A stretch of DNA of 64,000 bases, taken from positions 1 to 64,000 of the forward strand of contig UQNJ01000006.1 of the NCBI GenBank assembly GCA_900542295.1, given 5' to 3'. Positions within the stretch are counted from its first letter, which is position 1. Each line of letters starts with the position of its first letter. The stretch is from an uncultured Eubacteriales bacterium (GTDB taxonomy: Bacteria > Bacillota > Clostridia > Peptostreptococcales > Anaerovoracaceae). Position numbers and translations under genes: made by a program. Below are positions 52,123-61,958 of the stretch, piece after piece. The notes below the pieces were generated by a model, which saw nothing but the letters and a program-made list of their open reading frames with translations, searched no databases and was not told the DNA's origin.

Positions 52123-52695
52123 CTAAATAATTCCCAGGTGCTCAAGCAAAATTTTAGTTCCTATCAGAATAAGAATAACACCTCCGGCAACGGTTGCTTT
52201 ATTCTTATATTTGAATCCGAATTTTTTTCCTATGGTCACACCTGCCGCTGACAGAATAAAAGTAGTAATGCCTATCATAAATGCAGAACTTGCTATTTCC
52301 ACTTTTAAGAATGCAAAGGAAATTCCCACTGCTAAAGCGTCTATACTTGTTGCAATCGCTAATATCAATATTTCTTTTATATCTGCCGTCGTTTCAGCAG
52401 CATGCGTTTCATCTTCGCTGCCGCCTGCGGCAACATCTATTATCATCTTTCCGCCTATAAACAGTAACAGAAAAAAAGCTACCCAGTGATCCACAGAAAC
52501 TATATATTGTTCAAACTGATTTCCAAGAAAATATCCGATCACAGGCATAAGTGCCTGAAACCCTCCGAAAAAGAATGAAATTTTCAAAATATTTGTCAGT
52601 GTAACTTTTCTCATTGACAAGCCTTTGCATATAGCGGCGGCAAAGGCGTCCATCGAAAGTCCTATACTTATCATAAGTATTTCAAATACTCCCAT
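52123..52695 (-). CDS. mntP: Manganese efflux pump MntP
   Basis: 190 aa, six transmembrane helices in two repeats. GLSMDAFAAAICKGL and ATSIDALAVGISFAFL carry the conserved Asp residues. Exports excess Mn2+. No yybP-ykoY-type leader was seen upstream. Confidence 0.93.
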   Translation of the reverse strand: MGVFEILMISIGLSMDAFAAAICKGLSMRKVTLTNILKISFFFGGFQALMPVIGYFLGNQFEQYIVSVDHWVAFFLLLFIGGKMIIDVAAGGSEDETHAAETTADIKEILILAIATSIDALAVGISFAFLKVEIASSAFMIGITTFILSAAGVTIGKKFGFKYKNKATVAGGVILILIGTKILLEHLGII

Positions 52696-52795
52696 ATCTC
52701 CTCCAACTTTAAAAACATGTACATATTCTACAATAAAATATGTCCTTAATCAACAAATATTAAAGATTCCGGATTCTTATACAACTCCAACTGCA

Positions 52796-52832
52796 AAATC
52801 CCCTTTGTCAAATTATCTGGCAAAGGGGATTT
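52796..52832 (-). terminator. Intrinsic terminator after clpB
   Basis: AAATCCCCTTTG/CAAAGGGGATTT, 12-bp stem with a 13-nt loop, followed on the minus strand by TTGCAG. Confidence 0.7.
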
Positions 52833-52868
52833 CTGCTTAAAGCCAATCAATACGCTCTCTTTTTTCTT

Positions 52869-55460
52869 TTATTCAGCCGAAATTTCAAGTTTCCTGCTGT
52901 CACTGTCTATTACTACAGTCTGACCGTCAACTATATCTCCTCTTATTATCATAGATGCAATCTGCGTTTCAACATTCTTCTGCAAATAACGGTTAATAGG
53001 TCTTGCTCCATAATGCGGATCATACGCTTCTTCTGCTATAAAAGCTTTAGCTTCCTCTGTAAGCTTCAGCTGCATATCTCTGTCACGCAGCCGTTGTTCC
53101 AAACCTTTAAGTGAAAGTACTATTATATCCATAATCTGACTCTTTGTCAGAGGACTGAATAATATTATATCATCCACTCTATTTAAAAACTCAGGTCTGA
53201 AATAGTTTTTAAGCTGACCTTGAACTCTTTCTTCTATTTCTTCTGAAATCTTTCCGTTCTCTTGCATGTTCTCAATAAGATCACTGCTTCCTATATTGGA
53301 AGTCATGATTACTATGGTATTTTTAAAATCAACAGTCCTTCCCTGATTATCTGTCAGTCTGCCGTCATCAAGAAGCTGAAGAAGTATGTTGAATACATCA
53401 GGATGTGCCTTCTCTATCTCGTCAAAGAGTATAACGCTGTAAGGCTTACGTCTTACTGCCTCGGTAAGCTGACCGCCTTCATCATATCCCACATATCCAG
53501 GAGGAGCTCCTACAAGCCTGGATACCGAATGTTTTTCCATATATTCGGACATATCTATTCTTATCAGGTTTTTTTCCGTATCGAAAAGCGCTTCTGACAA
53601 TGCTTTAGCAAGTTCTGTTTTTCCTACTCCTGTAGGACCCAAGAATATGAACGAGCCAATTGGTCTATTTTCATCTTTAAGGCCTGCTCTTGCTCGCAGA
53701 ATGGCTTCCGATACTGCTGTAACTCCATCTTCCTGACCTATTACTCTTTTATGAAGAATCTCAGGTAATCTCAAAAGCTTTTCTCTTTCGCTTTCCACAA
53801 GCTTGCTTACCGGAATACCAGTCCATCCCGAAATAACCTCTGCAATTTCTTCCTCGTTTACTTCCTCCTTGAGAAGTCTGTCTCCGTCGTCTTTAGCAGC
53901 AGCTTCTTTTTCTTCCTCTAACTTTTTCTCAAGTTCCGGCAGTGTTCCGTATTTAAGCTTAGCTAACTTTTCAAGATCATAATTACGCTCAGCTTCTTCC
54001 ATCTGGCGCTTTATCTCTTCTATCTGCTGCTTCGTTCCCTTCACTTCTGAAATTGCCTGTTTTTCCGTCTCCCATTTGGCTCGCATCGAAGAATTTTCTT
54101 CTTTTAAAGCAGACAGTTCTTTTTCAAGTGCCGAAAGTCTTGCCTTTGAGCCTTTATCGGTTTCTTTTCCCAACGCCTGCTTTTCGATTTCAAGCTGCAT
54201 TATCTTTCTTGATATTTCATCTAATTCTGCCGGCATGCTGTCAATTTCAGTTCTTATTCTGGCTGCCGCTTCATCCATCAGGTCTATTGCCTTATCCGGC
54301 AAAAATCTATCGCTTATATATCTATCAGAAAGAGTTGCACATGCTATAAGAGCACTGTCTGTAATTCTGACTCCGTGATGTATCTCGAACCTCTCCTTCA
54401 ATCCTCTTAATATTGAAATTGTATCCTCCACAGATGGTTGATCAACTAAAACCTTTTGGAATCTTCTTTCAAGAGCTGCGTCTTTTTCTATATATTTCCT
54501 GTATTCATCAAGAGTGGTAGCACCTATGCAATGCAGCTCCCCCCTTGCAAGCTTAGGCTTAAGCAGGTTTCCGGCATCCATCGAACCCTCTGTACGACCT
54601 GCTCCTACAATGTTGTGTATTTCGTCTATAAACAGGATAATTCTTCCCTCTGACTTTTCAACTTCGTTTAAAACTGCCTTGAGTCTTTCTTCAAATTCTC
54701 CCCTGAATTTTGCTCCGGCTATAAGCGCACCCATATCAAGTGCAAATATAGTCTTATCTTTAAGCCCCTCGGGAACATCTCCATTTAATATTCTCTGAGC
54801 CAGACCCTCTACCACAGCGGTTTTACCTACTCCGGGTTCTCCTATCAATACAGGGTTGTTCTTTGTCCTTCTTGAAAGGATCTGAATGGCATGTCTTATT
54901 TCGGCATCACGGCCTATTACAGGATCTAATTTACCGTCTCTTGCCATCTCTACCAGATCGCGCCCGTATTTTTTAAGAGCGTCGTAGTTTTCTTCGGGAT
55001 TCTGGCTTGTAACTCTCTGGTTTCCTCTTACCTTAGACAGGGCCTCAAGGAAACTTTCTTTCGTTACTCCGAAATCCTTTAAAATCCTTGCGCTTGTAGT
55101 TCCTTTTTCTTCAAGCAGTGCCAAATAAAGATGTTCAACGCTGACATATTCATCTTTAAAATTTTCAGCTATCTTTTCTGCGCTAAGCATAATCTGAGAA
55201 AATCTTCTTGAAGTATACATGTTATCAGCAGCCCCGGTAACCTTAGGTAATTTAGCGATTTCATCCTTTAACACTGCTGTCAGGGCATCCGTATTTACCT
55301 TATTATATTTAAGCAGCTTAGGAATAAGACCGTCTTTTTGCATCATCAGAGCAAGATGAAGGTGTTCTCCGTCTATCATCTGCTGACCCTCGGATATGGC
55401 TATATTCTGACAGTCAACTATAGCCGACTGTGCATTTTGTGTATATTTTTCTATATTCAT
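52869..55460 (-). CDS. clpB: ATP-dependent chaperone ClpB
   Basis: 863-aa disaggregase. Order: N domain, AAA-1 with GEPGVGKTAVVEG, the ClpB-specific coiled-coil M domain (about 400-530), AAA-2 with GPTGVGKTELAKA, and the C-terminal domain. It works with DnaK. A CIRCE operator and sigma-A promoter lie upstream, so it is HrcA-controlled. AAAGGGG precedes the ATG. Confidence 0.97.
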   Translation of the reverse strand: MNIEKYTQNAQSAIVDCQNIAISEGQQMIDGEHLHLALMMQKDGLIPKLLKYNKVNTDALTAVLKDEIAKLPKVTGAADNMYTSRRFSQIMLSAEKIAENFKDEYVSVEHLYLALLEEKGTTSARILKDFGVTKESFLEALSKVRGNQRVTSQNPEENYDALKKYGRDLVEMARDGKLDPVIGRDAEIRHAIQILSRRTKNNPVLIGEPGVGKTAVVEGLAQRILNGDVPEGLKDKTIFALDMGALIAGAKFRGEFEERLKAVLNEVEKSEGRIILFIDEIHNIVGAGRTEGSMDAGNLLKPKLARGELHCIGATTLDEYRKYIEKDAALERRFQKVLVDQPSVEDTISILRGLKERFEIHHGVRITDSALIACATLSDRYISDRFLPDKAIDLMDEAAARIRTEIDSMPAELDEISRKIMQLEIEKQALGKETDKGSKARLSALEKELSALKEENSSMRAKWETEKQAISEVKGTKQQIEEIKRQMEEAERNYDLEKLAKLKYGTLPELEKKLEEEKEAAAKDDGDRLLKEEVNEEEIAEVISGWTGIPVSKLVESEREKLLRLPEILHKRVIGQEDGVTAVSEAILRARAGLKDENRPIGSFIFLGPTGVGKTELAKALSEALFDTEKNLIRIDMSEYMEKHSVSRLVGAPPGYVGYDEGGQLTEAVRRKPYSVILFDEIEKAHPDVFNILLQLLDDGRLTDNQGRTVDFKNTIVIMTSNIGSSDLIENMQENGKISEEIEERVQGQLKNYFRPEFLNRVDDIILFSPLTKSQIMDIIVLSLKGLEQRLRDRDMQLKLTEEAKAFIAEEAYDPHYGARPINRYLQKNVETQIASMIIRGDIVDGQTVVIDSDSRKLEISAE

Positions 55461-55489
55461 AAACTCATCCCCTTTCAGTTTATAGTCAT

Positions 55490-55518
55490 ATTATACACCT
55501 CAAAAAAACAAAAGTAAA
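55490..55518 (-). promoter_or_regulatory. Sigma-A promoter of clpB
   Basis: On the minus strand TTTACT (55513-55518), 17 bp, TATAAT (55490-55495). The CIRCE element begins 7 bp upstream of the -35 box. Confidence 0.75.
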
Positions 55519-55525
55519 GAGTTTT

Positions 55526-55552
55526 TTAGCACTCATCTATATAGAGTGCTAA
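55526..55552. promoter_or_regulatory. CIRCE operator (HrcA site)
   Basis: TTAGCACTC-N9-GAGTGCTAA, an exact consensus match, upstream of clpB. HrcA represses from here in the absence of heat stress. Confidence 0.95.
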
Positions 55553-55643
55553 TAATTTTTGTTAATAAGCGACTATCCACTGATTATCTCCATTAAATCA
55601 CAAAAAATACGGCTTGTAAAAAGTCGCATTTTCTATACTTTAT

Positions 55644-56363
55644 TCAGAAAAACAAATTTATGAAGAAGTTTATTCCCGGACTCAAAATCCTATCTGTTAT
55701 ATTAAAAACTATAAGAACCATCAATATTAAAAAACCATTTTGATAAAGCGTATTGTACCACGAATATTTCTGCAGTCCAAAAATTTGAGTTAATATCCCG
55801 AATCCATCTAAAGGTGGCACCGGAATCAGGTTGAACACCATAAGCATTATATTTACAGTCATTATGTAATAAACTATATAAAATGCAGCTTCCCCAACTC
55901 CGTAATATATCCCCATGCCAAGGGAATTAACCATCAGCTTAAGACCAAGAGATGCAATAAAAGCAATAATAAAGTTCATTACAACGCCTGCCAGTGCTAC
56001 CATGAGTTCATCTCTTCTTCTGTGCTTATAATATCTCGGATCTATCTGCACCGGCTCTCCCCATCCAAAGCCTGCAAAAAACAATGCTAAAAATCCTATC
56101 GGATCTATATGTTTCAACGGATTCAAAGAAAGTCTGCCTTGAAGCTTCGGCGTAGGGTCCCCAAGCCAATACGAAACATAGCCATGAGCAGCCTCATGAA
56201 ATGTAAGGCCTATTATTATGCCGGGTAATATCAGAAGCTGGGAATACAGCCAGTCACCTATACTCTGATTAAAGCTGAGCATTTTATTTGCTAAAAGCAT
56301 TGCTATTATTATAATTATTGCAGGATTTACATTTCTGAATAATCTTCTGAATTTATCTCTCAT
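55644..56363 (-). CDS. Site-2 protease family protein (M50)
   Basis: 239-aa membrane metalloprotease with about five to six helices. HEAAHGYVSYWLGD is the HExxH site and NLIPVPPLDGF supplies the third zinc ligand Asp, as in the YwhC/FtsH-independent M50 group. It cleaves within membranes; substrate unknown. Confidence 0.88.
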   Translation of the reverse strand: MRDKFRRLFRNVNPAIIIIIAMLLANKMLSFNQSIGDWLYSQLLILPGIIIGLTFHEAAHGYVSYWLGDPTPKLQGRLSLNPLKHIDPIGFLALFFAGFGWGEPVQIDPRYYKHRRRDELMVALAGVVMNFIIAFIASLGLKLMVNSLGMGIYYGVGEAAFYIVYYIMTVNIMLMVFNLIPVPPLDGFGILTQIFGLQKYSWYNTLYQNGFLILMVLIVFNITDRILSPGINFFINLFF

Positions 56364-56463
56364 CTCTTATCCCCTTTTAATAAATTTCTATATATTTTAG
56401 CACATTTCTCCGACCTTTTAAATAATATATTGTAATAACTTTAGTTTTTGAAAGGTGGTTTTT

Positions 56464-56811
56464 ATGAAAACAGCTCTTGTCTGTATTGACATCTACACTG
56501 TAAATGAAGGAGATACTCTCTATTCTATCTCCGAAAAATATGATGTTCCCGTAAGTCTTCTTATGAGAATCAACTGTATCGACGACCCTTACAATCTCCG
56601 TATCGGAACCAAGCTCTGCATACCTGGTACAGAGGAACAGCTTCCCGGCAACAGACCTGAACCTTATAAAACTCACACCGTAATCCCGGGAGATACTTTG
56701 TATTTAATTGCAAAAAAACACGGTATAAAATTAGACAGTCTTATGCGTGCAAATCCCGACATCGATCCTTATAACCTTCTTATAGGAACAGAACTCAGAA
56801 TTCCGGGTTAA
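56464..56811 (+). CDS. Double-LysM domain protein
   Basis: 115 aa, two LysM repeats (YTVNEGDTLYSISEKYDV and HTVIPGDTLYLIAKKHGI), each followed by NL.IGT.L.IPG. There is no signal peptide: only MKTALVCID precedes the first repeat. Similar signal-less LysM proteins in spore formers attach to the spore cortex-coat interface (SafA-like), which fits but is not shown. AAGGTGG precedes ATG 56464. Confidence 0.85.
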   Translation: MKTALVCIDIYTVNEGDTLYSISEKYDVPVSLLMRINCIDDPYNLRIGTKLCIPGTEEQLPGNRPEPYKTHTVIPGDTLYLIAKKHGIKLDSLMRANPDIDPYNLLIGTELRIPG

Positions 56812-56841
56812 AATTTAATATCTTCTTTACTTATTAAAACA

Positions 56842-56873
56842 GGCAGGATTTATCATCCTGCCATGTTGTTTTT
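56842..56873. terminator. Bidirectional intrinsic terminator
   Basis: GGCAGGAT/ATCCTGCC stem with a 5-nt loop, followed on the plus strand by TGTTGTTTTT and on the minus strand by TGTTTTAAT. It separates the convergent LysM and GatD-like genes. Confidence 0.8.
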
Positions 56874-57645
56874 AAATACAATTTGTAAGCCTTGTTTTTT
56901 TGCCGGATACAAATTCTTTTTTTGATTCAAGAGACTTTCTTTCAAGAGACATATCTATATCAAATTCATTAAATTTTATTCCGACGCTTTCCGAAGCCTT
57001 TTTCACAATCGTTTTTGTAAGCCATGGATTTAGCACAAGCAAAGGTCCGAGCACATTTGTAAATATAGAATTATTCTTTATTACACCTTCGTTTCTGTCT
57101 TTGCCTGTATTACCGAATCCGTATAAAAGCTTGCCGAAGGGTTTCTCTTCCTGAGAGATTACGTCAATCATCTGAATTTGAACACCGAAACATTCTTCAT
57201 TGACTCCGCTGTAATTTTCGTTAAAATATATATCATCTCCATATACATATTTTCGCTCTTCAAAGCTGCAATCTATAAGTCCGAGACCGTCAATAATACT
57301 CTTATCCTCTCTTCTTGTGTCTTTTCCGAATATACATATTCCTGTTCCCACAGCTATAAGAACCCTTCCGCTTTCAATGAATTCCCTAAACTTACCGCAA
57401 TAAGGCTTAAGTTTGTCTATAACAGTCCCGAAGGAAGCGATTTCTCCCGGAGGACAAAAGATGATTCCGTACTCCATGGGATCAAAATCCGATGAATTGA
57501 AATCTATCCTTTCCACTTCAAGTTCTATTCCTGCCAAAGATGCCATTCGCTTAAGCGCCATTATATTTCCTCTTTCTCCATGAAGAAAAAGAATATCAGG
57601 GAAAAGCCATGCCGCTTTCATCGTTTTTATCGCTTTTTCCATCAC
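56872..57645 (-). CDS. GatD-like amidotransferase subunit, catalytic residues apparently lost
   Basis: 257 aa, co-translated with the MurT-like gene (ATGA overlap), as for lipid II amidase GatD. The fold and the end motif GPLLVLNPWL are GatD-like. By alignment from memory, the nucleophile Cys of AICGGYQLLG falls on Gly100 (AVGTGICIFG), with a Cys four residues later, and the catalytic His before GPLL is Leu199. It may therefore be a non-catalytic partner. GatD normally hydrolyses glutamine to give ammonia to MurT. Confidence 0.75.
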   Translation of the reverse strand: MMEKAIKTMKAAWLFPDILFLHGERGNIMALKRMASLAGIELEVERIDFNSSDFDPMEYGIIFCPPGEIASFGTVIDKLKPYCGKFREFIESGRVLIAVGTGICIFGKDTRREDKSIIDGLGLIDCSFEERKYVYGDDIYFNENYSGVNEECFGVQIQMIDVISQEEKPFGKLLYGFGNTGKDRNEGVIKNNSIFTNVLGPLLVLNPWLTKTIVKKASESVGIKFNEFDIDMSLERKSLESKKEFVSGKKTRLTNCI

Positions 57646-59000
57646 GCCTCCTCCTTCTCTTTAAGCTTAGCCTGTTTTTGCATATCATTGAATGTGTGTA
57701 TCCATGTTATTATATATATATTATTTGTCTCAGCTTTTCTTATAGAATCCAATATGTCTCCTGCATCTTCACTCTCAATAATTTCAATCTTGTCCGGAGA
57801 AACTCCTTCATATATCAGCCTGTTCGCCGCATCATAACAAACATATTTAGTAAAGAACAGATATCTCTCCACATTGCTCTCTACGACAGAAGAAAAATCA
57901 CAGTCATAAAGATAAAAAGTATTTGTATATGCAGGTACGGAATCAGGAATATGTCCCGGCCCTATGCAAACCATCTTCGGAGTCTTGTCGGAAGCGATTA
58001 TATTCAGACTTGTCTGCATTGTTTCTGGATTTTCCTGTTTTATTCTCAGATATTTTACAGTCTTTCCTTCAAACTGCAAAACTTCATATCTTCCTCCGAC
58101 ATTCTTAAATGACTCAAAGGCTTTTGCAATATTTTCTATAGATATATTTCCGAATCCTCTGCATACCGCAACTGCTGCCGCATAATTGTACAGCATGTAC
58201 GGAATATTATATGGCATTGGAAATTCAATACCTTCAACATAAAATTTCTTTAATGCAAAATCAGCCTTTTCAGCAATATAATCCGGAGCGGCACTTTCTG
58301 CTCCGCAGCCTGTGCAATGAAATGTTCCCATTCCGTCATTATTGTAATACTCAAAAACAATAGGGCTGTGGCATACGGAACATGCCATAGTTGAAAAAGA
58401 CTCATCCTTTACAAATGACTCCTCATGCTTTTCAACTCCGTAAGTAACCACATTGTCGTTATAATCTGCAAAAGACCTGCTCCTTGGCTCATCATTGTTT
58501 AAAAACAGTCTTACATTCTTTTTCATTACAGGCAAAACTTTTCTGTATATAAAATCCGGATCTCCGTTTCTGTGAACCTGATCCTTTTGCAGATTGGTAA
58601 CTAAAATATTCTTTGCAGGAAGTAATTCATGTATTGACGGCAGGAACCTTTCATCAACCTCAAAGATAAAATAATCTGCATTCACCTTTCCTGTAAAAGA
58701 AGAATTCTTGATAAGTGCAGTCGCAACTCCCGCCATCAGATTGGCGCCTTCCAGATTTGATATTACTTTGTAGCCGTTGTGCTTGAATATATGATATATA
58801 AGATTGTTTGAAGTTGATTTGCCGTTGGTTCCCGTTATAAAAAGCATTTTTTCGGTATCAATACCTTTAAAATGAGCTATCATTTCAGGATCAATCATTA
58901 TGGCTTTTTCCCCCGAAAAGTTGCTTCCTCGTTTCTTATCTATAATATTTATAAGAAAATTTATGAACTTGCCGGTCCAGAGTGCTAAATAAAATTTCAT
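57642..59000 (-). CDS. MurT-like Mur ligase (lipid II isoglutaminyl synthase subunit family)
   Basis: 452 aa. ATP loop ITGTNGKST (55-63), a four-Cys zinc ribbon (Cys207, 210, 229, 232) specific to MurT, and the DUF1727 C-terminal domain. MurT amidates the D-Glu of lipid II with ammonia from GatD. The segment that usually reads DGRDxSW is here AYTNTFY (357-363), replacing the Asp thought to complete the GatD triad. The overlapping GatD-like gene also looks inactive, so the pair may act differently. Confidence 0.8.
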   Translation of the reverse strand: MKFYLALWTGKFINFLINIIDKKRGSNFSGEKAIMIDPEMIAHFKGIDTEKMLFITGTNGKSTSNNLIYHIFKHNGYKVISNLEGANLMAGVATALIKNSSFTGKVNADYFIFEVDERFLPSIHELLPAKNILVTNLQKDQVHRNGDPDFIYRKVLPVMKKNVRLFLNNDEPRSRSFADYNDNVVTYGVEKHEESFVKDESFSTMACSVCHSPIVFEYYNNDGMGTFHCTGCGAESAAPDYIAEKADFALKKFYVEGIEFPMPYNIPYMLYNYAAAVAVCRGFGNISIENIAKAFESFKNVGGRYEVLQFEGKTVKYLRIKQENPETMQTSLNIIASDKTPKMVCIGPGHIPDSVPAYTNTFYLYDCDFSSVVESNVERYLFFTKYVCYDAANRLIYEGVSPDKIEIIESEDAGDILDSIRKAETNNIYIITWIHTFNDMQKQAKLKEKEEA

Positions 59001-59011
59001 TACTGTTCTCC

Positions 59012-60475
59012 TTACAATATATCTGCAAGCAACCTTGAAATTGCTTCTTTTATCCTTATCGCTGCATTTCTCCTGTTATACTGTTCCAAAGTCAGCTCAT
59101 GACCGTTGGCCATGTCCCGCCTGAAAGTTTCTTCCATCTTTAATGCAAATTCACTGTCAAATATGAATGCATTGGTTTCAAAGTTCAAACGGAAGCTTCT
59201 GTTGTCAAAATTTGTAGAGCCCACACTCGCAACCTCTCCGTCAACCACAAGAGTTTTTGAATGAAGAAATCCGTTATCATATATAAAGACTCTTGCTCCT
59301 GAGCGCAAAAGTTCTCCGACATATGAATATGTAGCCCAATATACAAACATATGATCAGGCATGCACGGTATCATTATTCTCACATCTACGCCTGATTGTG
59401 AAGCCATCTTGAGAGATTCCACTATACTCTGGTCAGGTACGAAATAAGGCGTCTGAACATATACATTTTTCTCTGCATATGTTATCATCCTCATGAAGCC
59501 TCTCTTTACCTCTTCCTTAGGGTCTTCCGGACCGCACGATACGATCTGAATTCCCATTCCTTTTCCGGGCTTGTCTGACTCCTCCGGCAAAACACCTTCC
59601 ATACGCTCTTTTGTTGCAAATCTCCAGTCCATAATAAATCTGGAGTTTAAGTCGTAAACTGCTCCACCTTCTATCTTTATATGGGTATCTCTCCAGTAAC
59701 CGAACTTCTTTTTCTGTCCCACATATTCCTTGGCAATATTATACCCTCCCGTATATGCCGTCTTATGGTCGATAACAACTATTTTACGATGGTTTCTATA
59801 ATTCAGTTTAAGACCTATAAATATAAACTTAGGCTTGAAGAAATAGCCCACCTTACCTCCGGCCGCAATTAAATCCTTTACTATGCCTTTAGTTATTGTT
59901 CTGCTGCCTAAAGCATCCATCAGAAGTCTGACTTCTACTCCTTCTTTTGCTTTTTCGGTCAAGGCTTCTATAAATCTCCGGCCTATCTTGTCCCTTTTTA
60001 TAATATAATATTCTATATTTATTGTTTCTTTTGCCGCCTTAATATCCCTGAGAAGAGATTCCATCATATCACTGCCATCTGTAAACAGCTCTACATCATT
60101 GTTTTGAGTGTAATATGATTTCCCGTATGTTTGGTTAAGTTTAATAAGATGTTTCCATTTTTTCGTACTGTTGCAATTAAACTCATATGCATTGGCATCC
60201 ATGATTTCAGTCTGTTTTTTGAGAGCATGGCTAATAGTTTGCTCCTCTTTTTCACTCATTTTATTCATTTTTCTTCTTGAAAAGTTCTGATTAAAAATAA
60301 GATAAAAAATAAATCCCACTACCGGCACGAATGTCAATATCATAACCCATGCCAATATTGCAGAAGGAGCCTTTCTCTCATTGAATATCACTGTTATTAT
60401 AAGAAGTGCATTTATAATATAAAGCGTTACGGATGAGCTTAAAAGCCCGCCTATAAAGTTCAAAATAGTTTCCAT
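59012..60475 (-). CDS. cls: Cardiolipin synthase
   Basis: 487 aa. Two N-terminal membrane helices, then PLD domains with HKD motifs HRKIVVIDHKTAYTGG and HSKTLVVDGEVASVGSTNFD. Intact, unlike the two copies at 31809-34813. It joins two phosphatidylglycerol molecules at the membrane. It lies 11 bp before murT. Confidence 0.93.
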   Translation of the reverse strand: METILNFIGGLLSSSVTLYIINALLIITVIFNERKAPSAILAWVMILTFVPVVGFIFYLIFNQNFSRRKMNKMSEKEEQTISHALKKQTEIMDANAYEFNCNSTKKWKHLIKLNQTYGKSYYTQNNDVELFTDGSDMMESLLRDIKAAKETINIEYYIIKRDKIGRRFIEALTEKAKEGVEVRLLMDALGSRTITKGIVKDLIAAGGKVGYFFKPKFIFIGLKLNYRNHRKIVVIDHKTAYTGGYNIAKEYVGQKKKFGYWRDTHIKIEGGAVYDLNSRFIMDWRFATKERMEGVLPEESDKPGKGMGIQIVSCGPEDPKEEVKRGFMRMITYAEKNVYVQTPYFVPDQSIVESLKMASQSGVDVRIMIPCMPDHMFVYWATYSYVGELLRSGARVFIYDNGFLHSKTLVVDGEVASVGSTNFDNRSFRLNFETNAFIFDSEFALKMEETFRRDMANGHELTLEQYNRRNAAIRIKEAISRLLADIL

Positions 60476-60538
60476 AAATATACCCCGGTCATTTCTGTAT
60501 CTTTATCATAATATTTATCTGTTTGAATTATTATTATA

Positions 60539-61915
60539 TCACGGTTTTCTCTTTAACGCTATAAAAATTCCTGCTGTGCAAAGTCCTGTAAATATATAAA
60601 AGCACAGGTGAATCGTATCTATAATTATAAAAGGCTCAGCATCGGTCAGGCTTTTTGTATCCATTTTAATTTCAACTACAGCCGTAACTATTGCCATGCT
60701 CGCAGTATGACCTATAGAACGCATCGTAGCCAATATGGAAGATGCTATTCCATAACTGTCCTTTTCAACCGATGTCATTACCGCATTGGTATTCGGCGAA
60801 GTAAACAAAGCAACTCCAAATCCCGATAATACAAGTATTAAAATCACTCTGACTACACTTGCATCCTCAGGCAGAAATGCGAATAAAATAAGTGATACAG
60901 CGCAAAATCCCATACCTGTCGATGACATTATATAAGGAGAATGGTTATCTGAAAGCCTTCCCATTAAAGGTGATAACAACGCCATTATTACAGGTGATGA
61001 TATAAGAACAATGCCTGCCGTCTGAGAATCATAACCTGTTATTATTTGAAGATATATGGAAATAAGATAGCTTATGGCAAAGGTAGCACCATAGTTCAAA
61101 AGTGCTGCAAAATTTGAAAATGCATAAGAAGTATTGTTTCTGAAAAGTCTTATATCCATTACCGGATTCTCAACTTTCAACTCTGTTCTTATAAAAACAA
61201 TCATCAAAACAACACCGGCAGATAAAACCATAACAGAATATTTTGAAGATTTTATTGAAGATAGTCCATACATCAAAGCTACTATAGATGCAATATATAA
61301 AATATTTCCTTTTATGTCAGCTTTTTTAGTCTTACCCCTGCTGTTATCTTCAGGCAATTTTTTTTGAGCACCGTAAAAAGCCACCGCAGATACTGCTGCC
61401 GCAGCTATAAATACAGCTCTCCAACCGAAATTGTGATTTAATATTCCTCCAATAACAGGTCCGGCCGAAAGTCCCACATAGGTCGCACTTGTAGAATACC
61501 CTAATACTCTCCCCCTCATGGAAGAATCGAATGCCCCGACCAATATAGCTATATTAGTGCTGAAAATCATAGATGCTCCTATCCCCTGTCCAAATCTGAA
61601 CAGCAAAAGCATCCAGATATTGTAAGAAAACACTGCAGCAAGAGATGACAGCCCGAATATCAGAATACCTATCCATAGAATCTTCTTTTTTTGAAATATA
61701 TCGGCAATGCTTCCAAACGGAACGGCCAGTGCCGCACAGGTCAGCATATAAATAGTTACTGTCCATGCCACATCTGCGGCACTTATGCCAAAATCTTTTT
61801 CTATGTCAGGCACAGATAAATTCAGTGCGCTTCCCATGAATGTAGTAATAAATGCAGTAACTACGGATACAAAGAGAGTAGTTTTCTGCTGAGGTGTATA
61901 ATTTTTCTTTTCCAT
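60539..61915 (-). CDS. MFS transporter (DHA2-like drug:H+ antiporter)
   Basis: 458 aa, about 14 hydrophobic segments. FGSIADIFQKKKIL and RFGQGIGASMIFSTN are MFS motif A and the antiporter-type motif C region. The ATG at 61915 is used here; a TTG at 61921 is 7 bp from AAAGGTG and is a real alternative. Substrate unknown. Confidence 0.85.
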   Translation of the reverse strand: MEKKNYTPQQKTTLFVSVVTAFITTFMGSALNLSVPDIEKDFGISAADVAWTVTIYMLTCAALAVPFGSIADIFQKKKILWIGILIFGLSSLAAVFSYNIWMLLLFRFGQGIGASMIFSTNIAILVGAFDSSMRGRVLGYSTSATYVGLSAGPVIGGILNHNFGWRAVFIAAAAVSAVAFYGAQKKLPEDNSRGKTKKADIKGNILYIASIVALMYGLSSIKSSKYSVMVLSAGVVLMIVFIRTELKVENPVMDIRLFRNNTSYAFSNFAALLNYGATFAISYLISIYLQIITGYDSQTAGIVLISSPVIMALLSPLMGRLSDNHSPYIMSSTGMGFCAVSLILFAFLPEDASVVRVILILVLSGFGVALFTSPNTNAVMTSVEKDSYGIASSILATMRSIGHTASMAIVTAVVEIKMDTKSLTDAEPFIIIDTIHLCFYIFTGLCTAGIFIALKRKP

Positions 61916-61958
61916 AATCAATATTATACACCTTTTTATATGATGAGATACCGATTAT

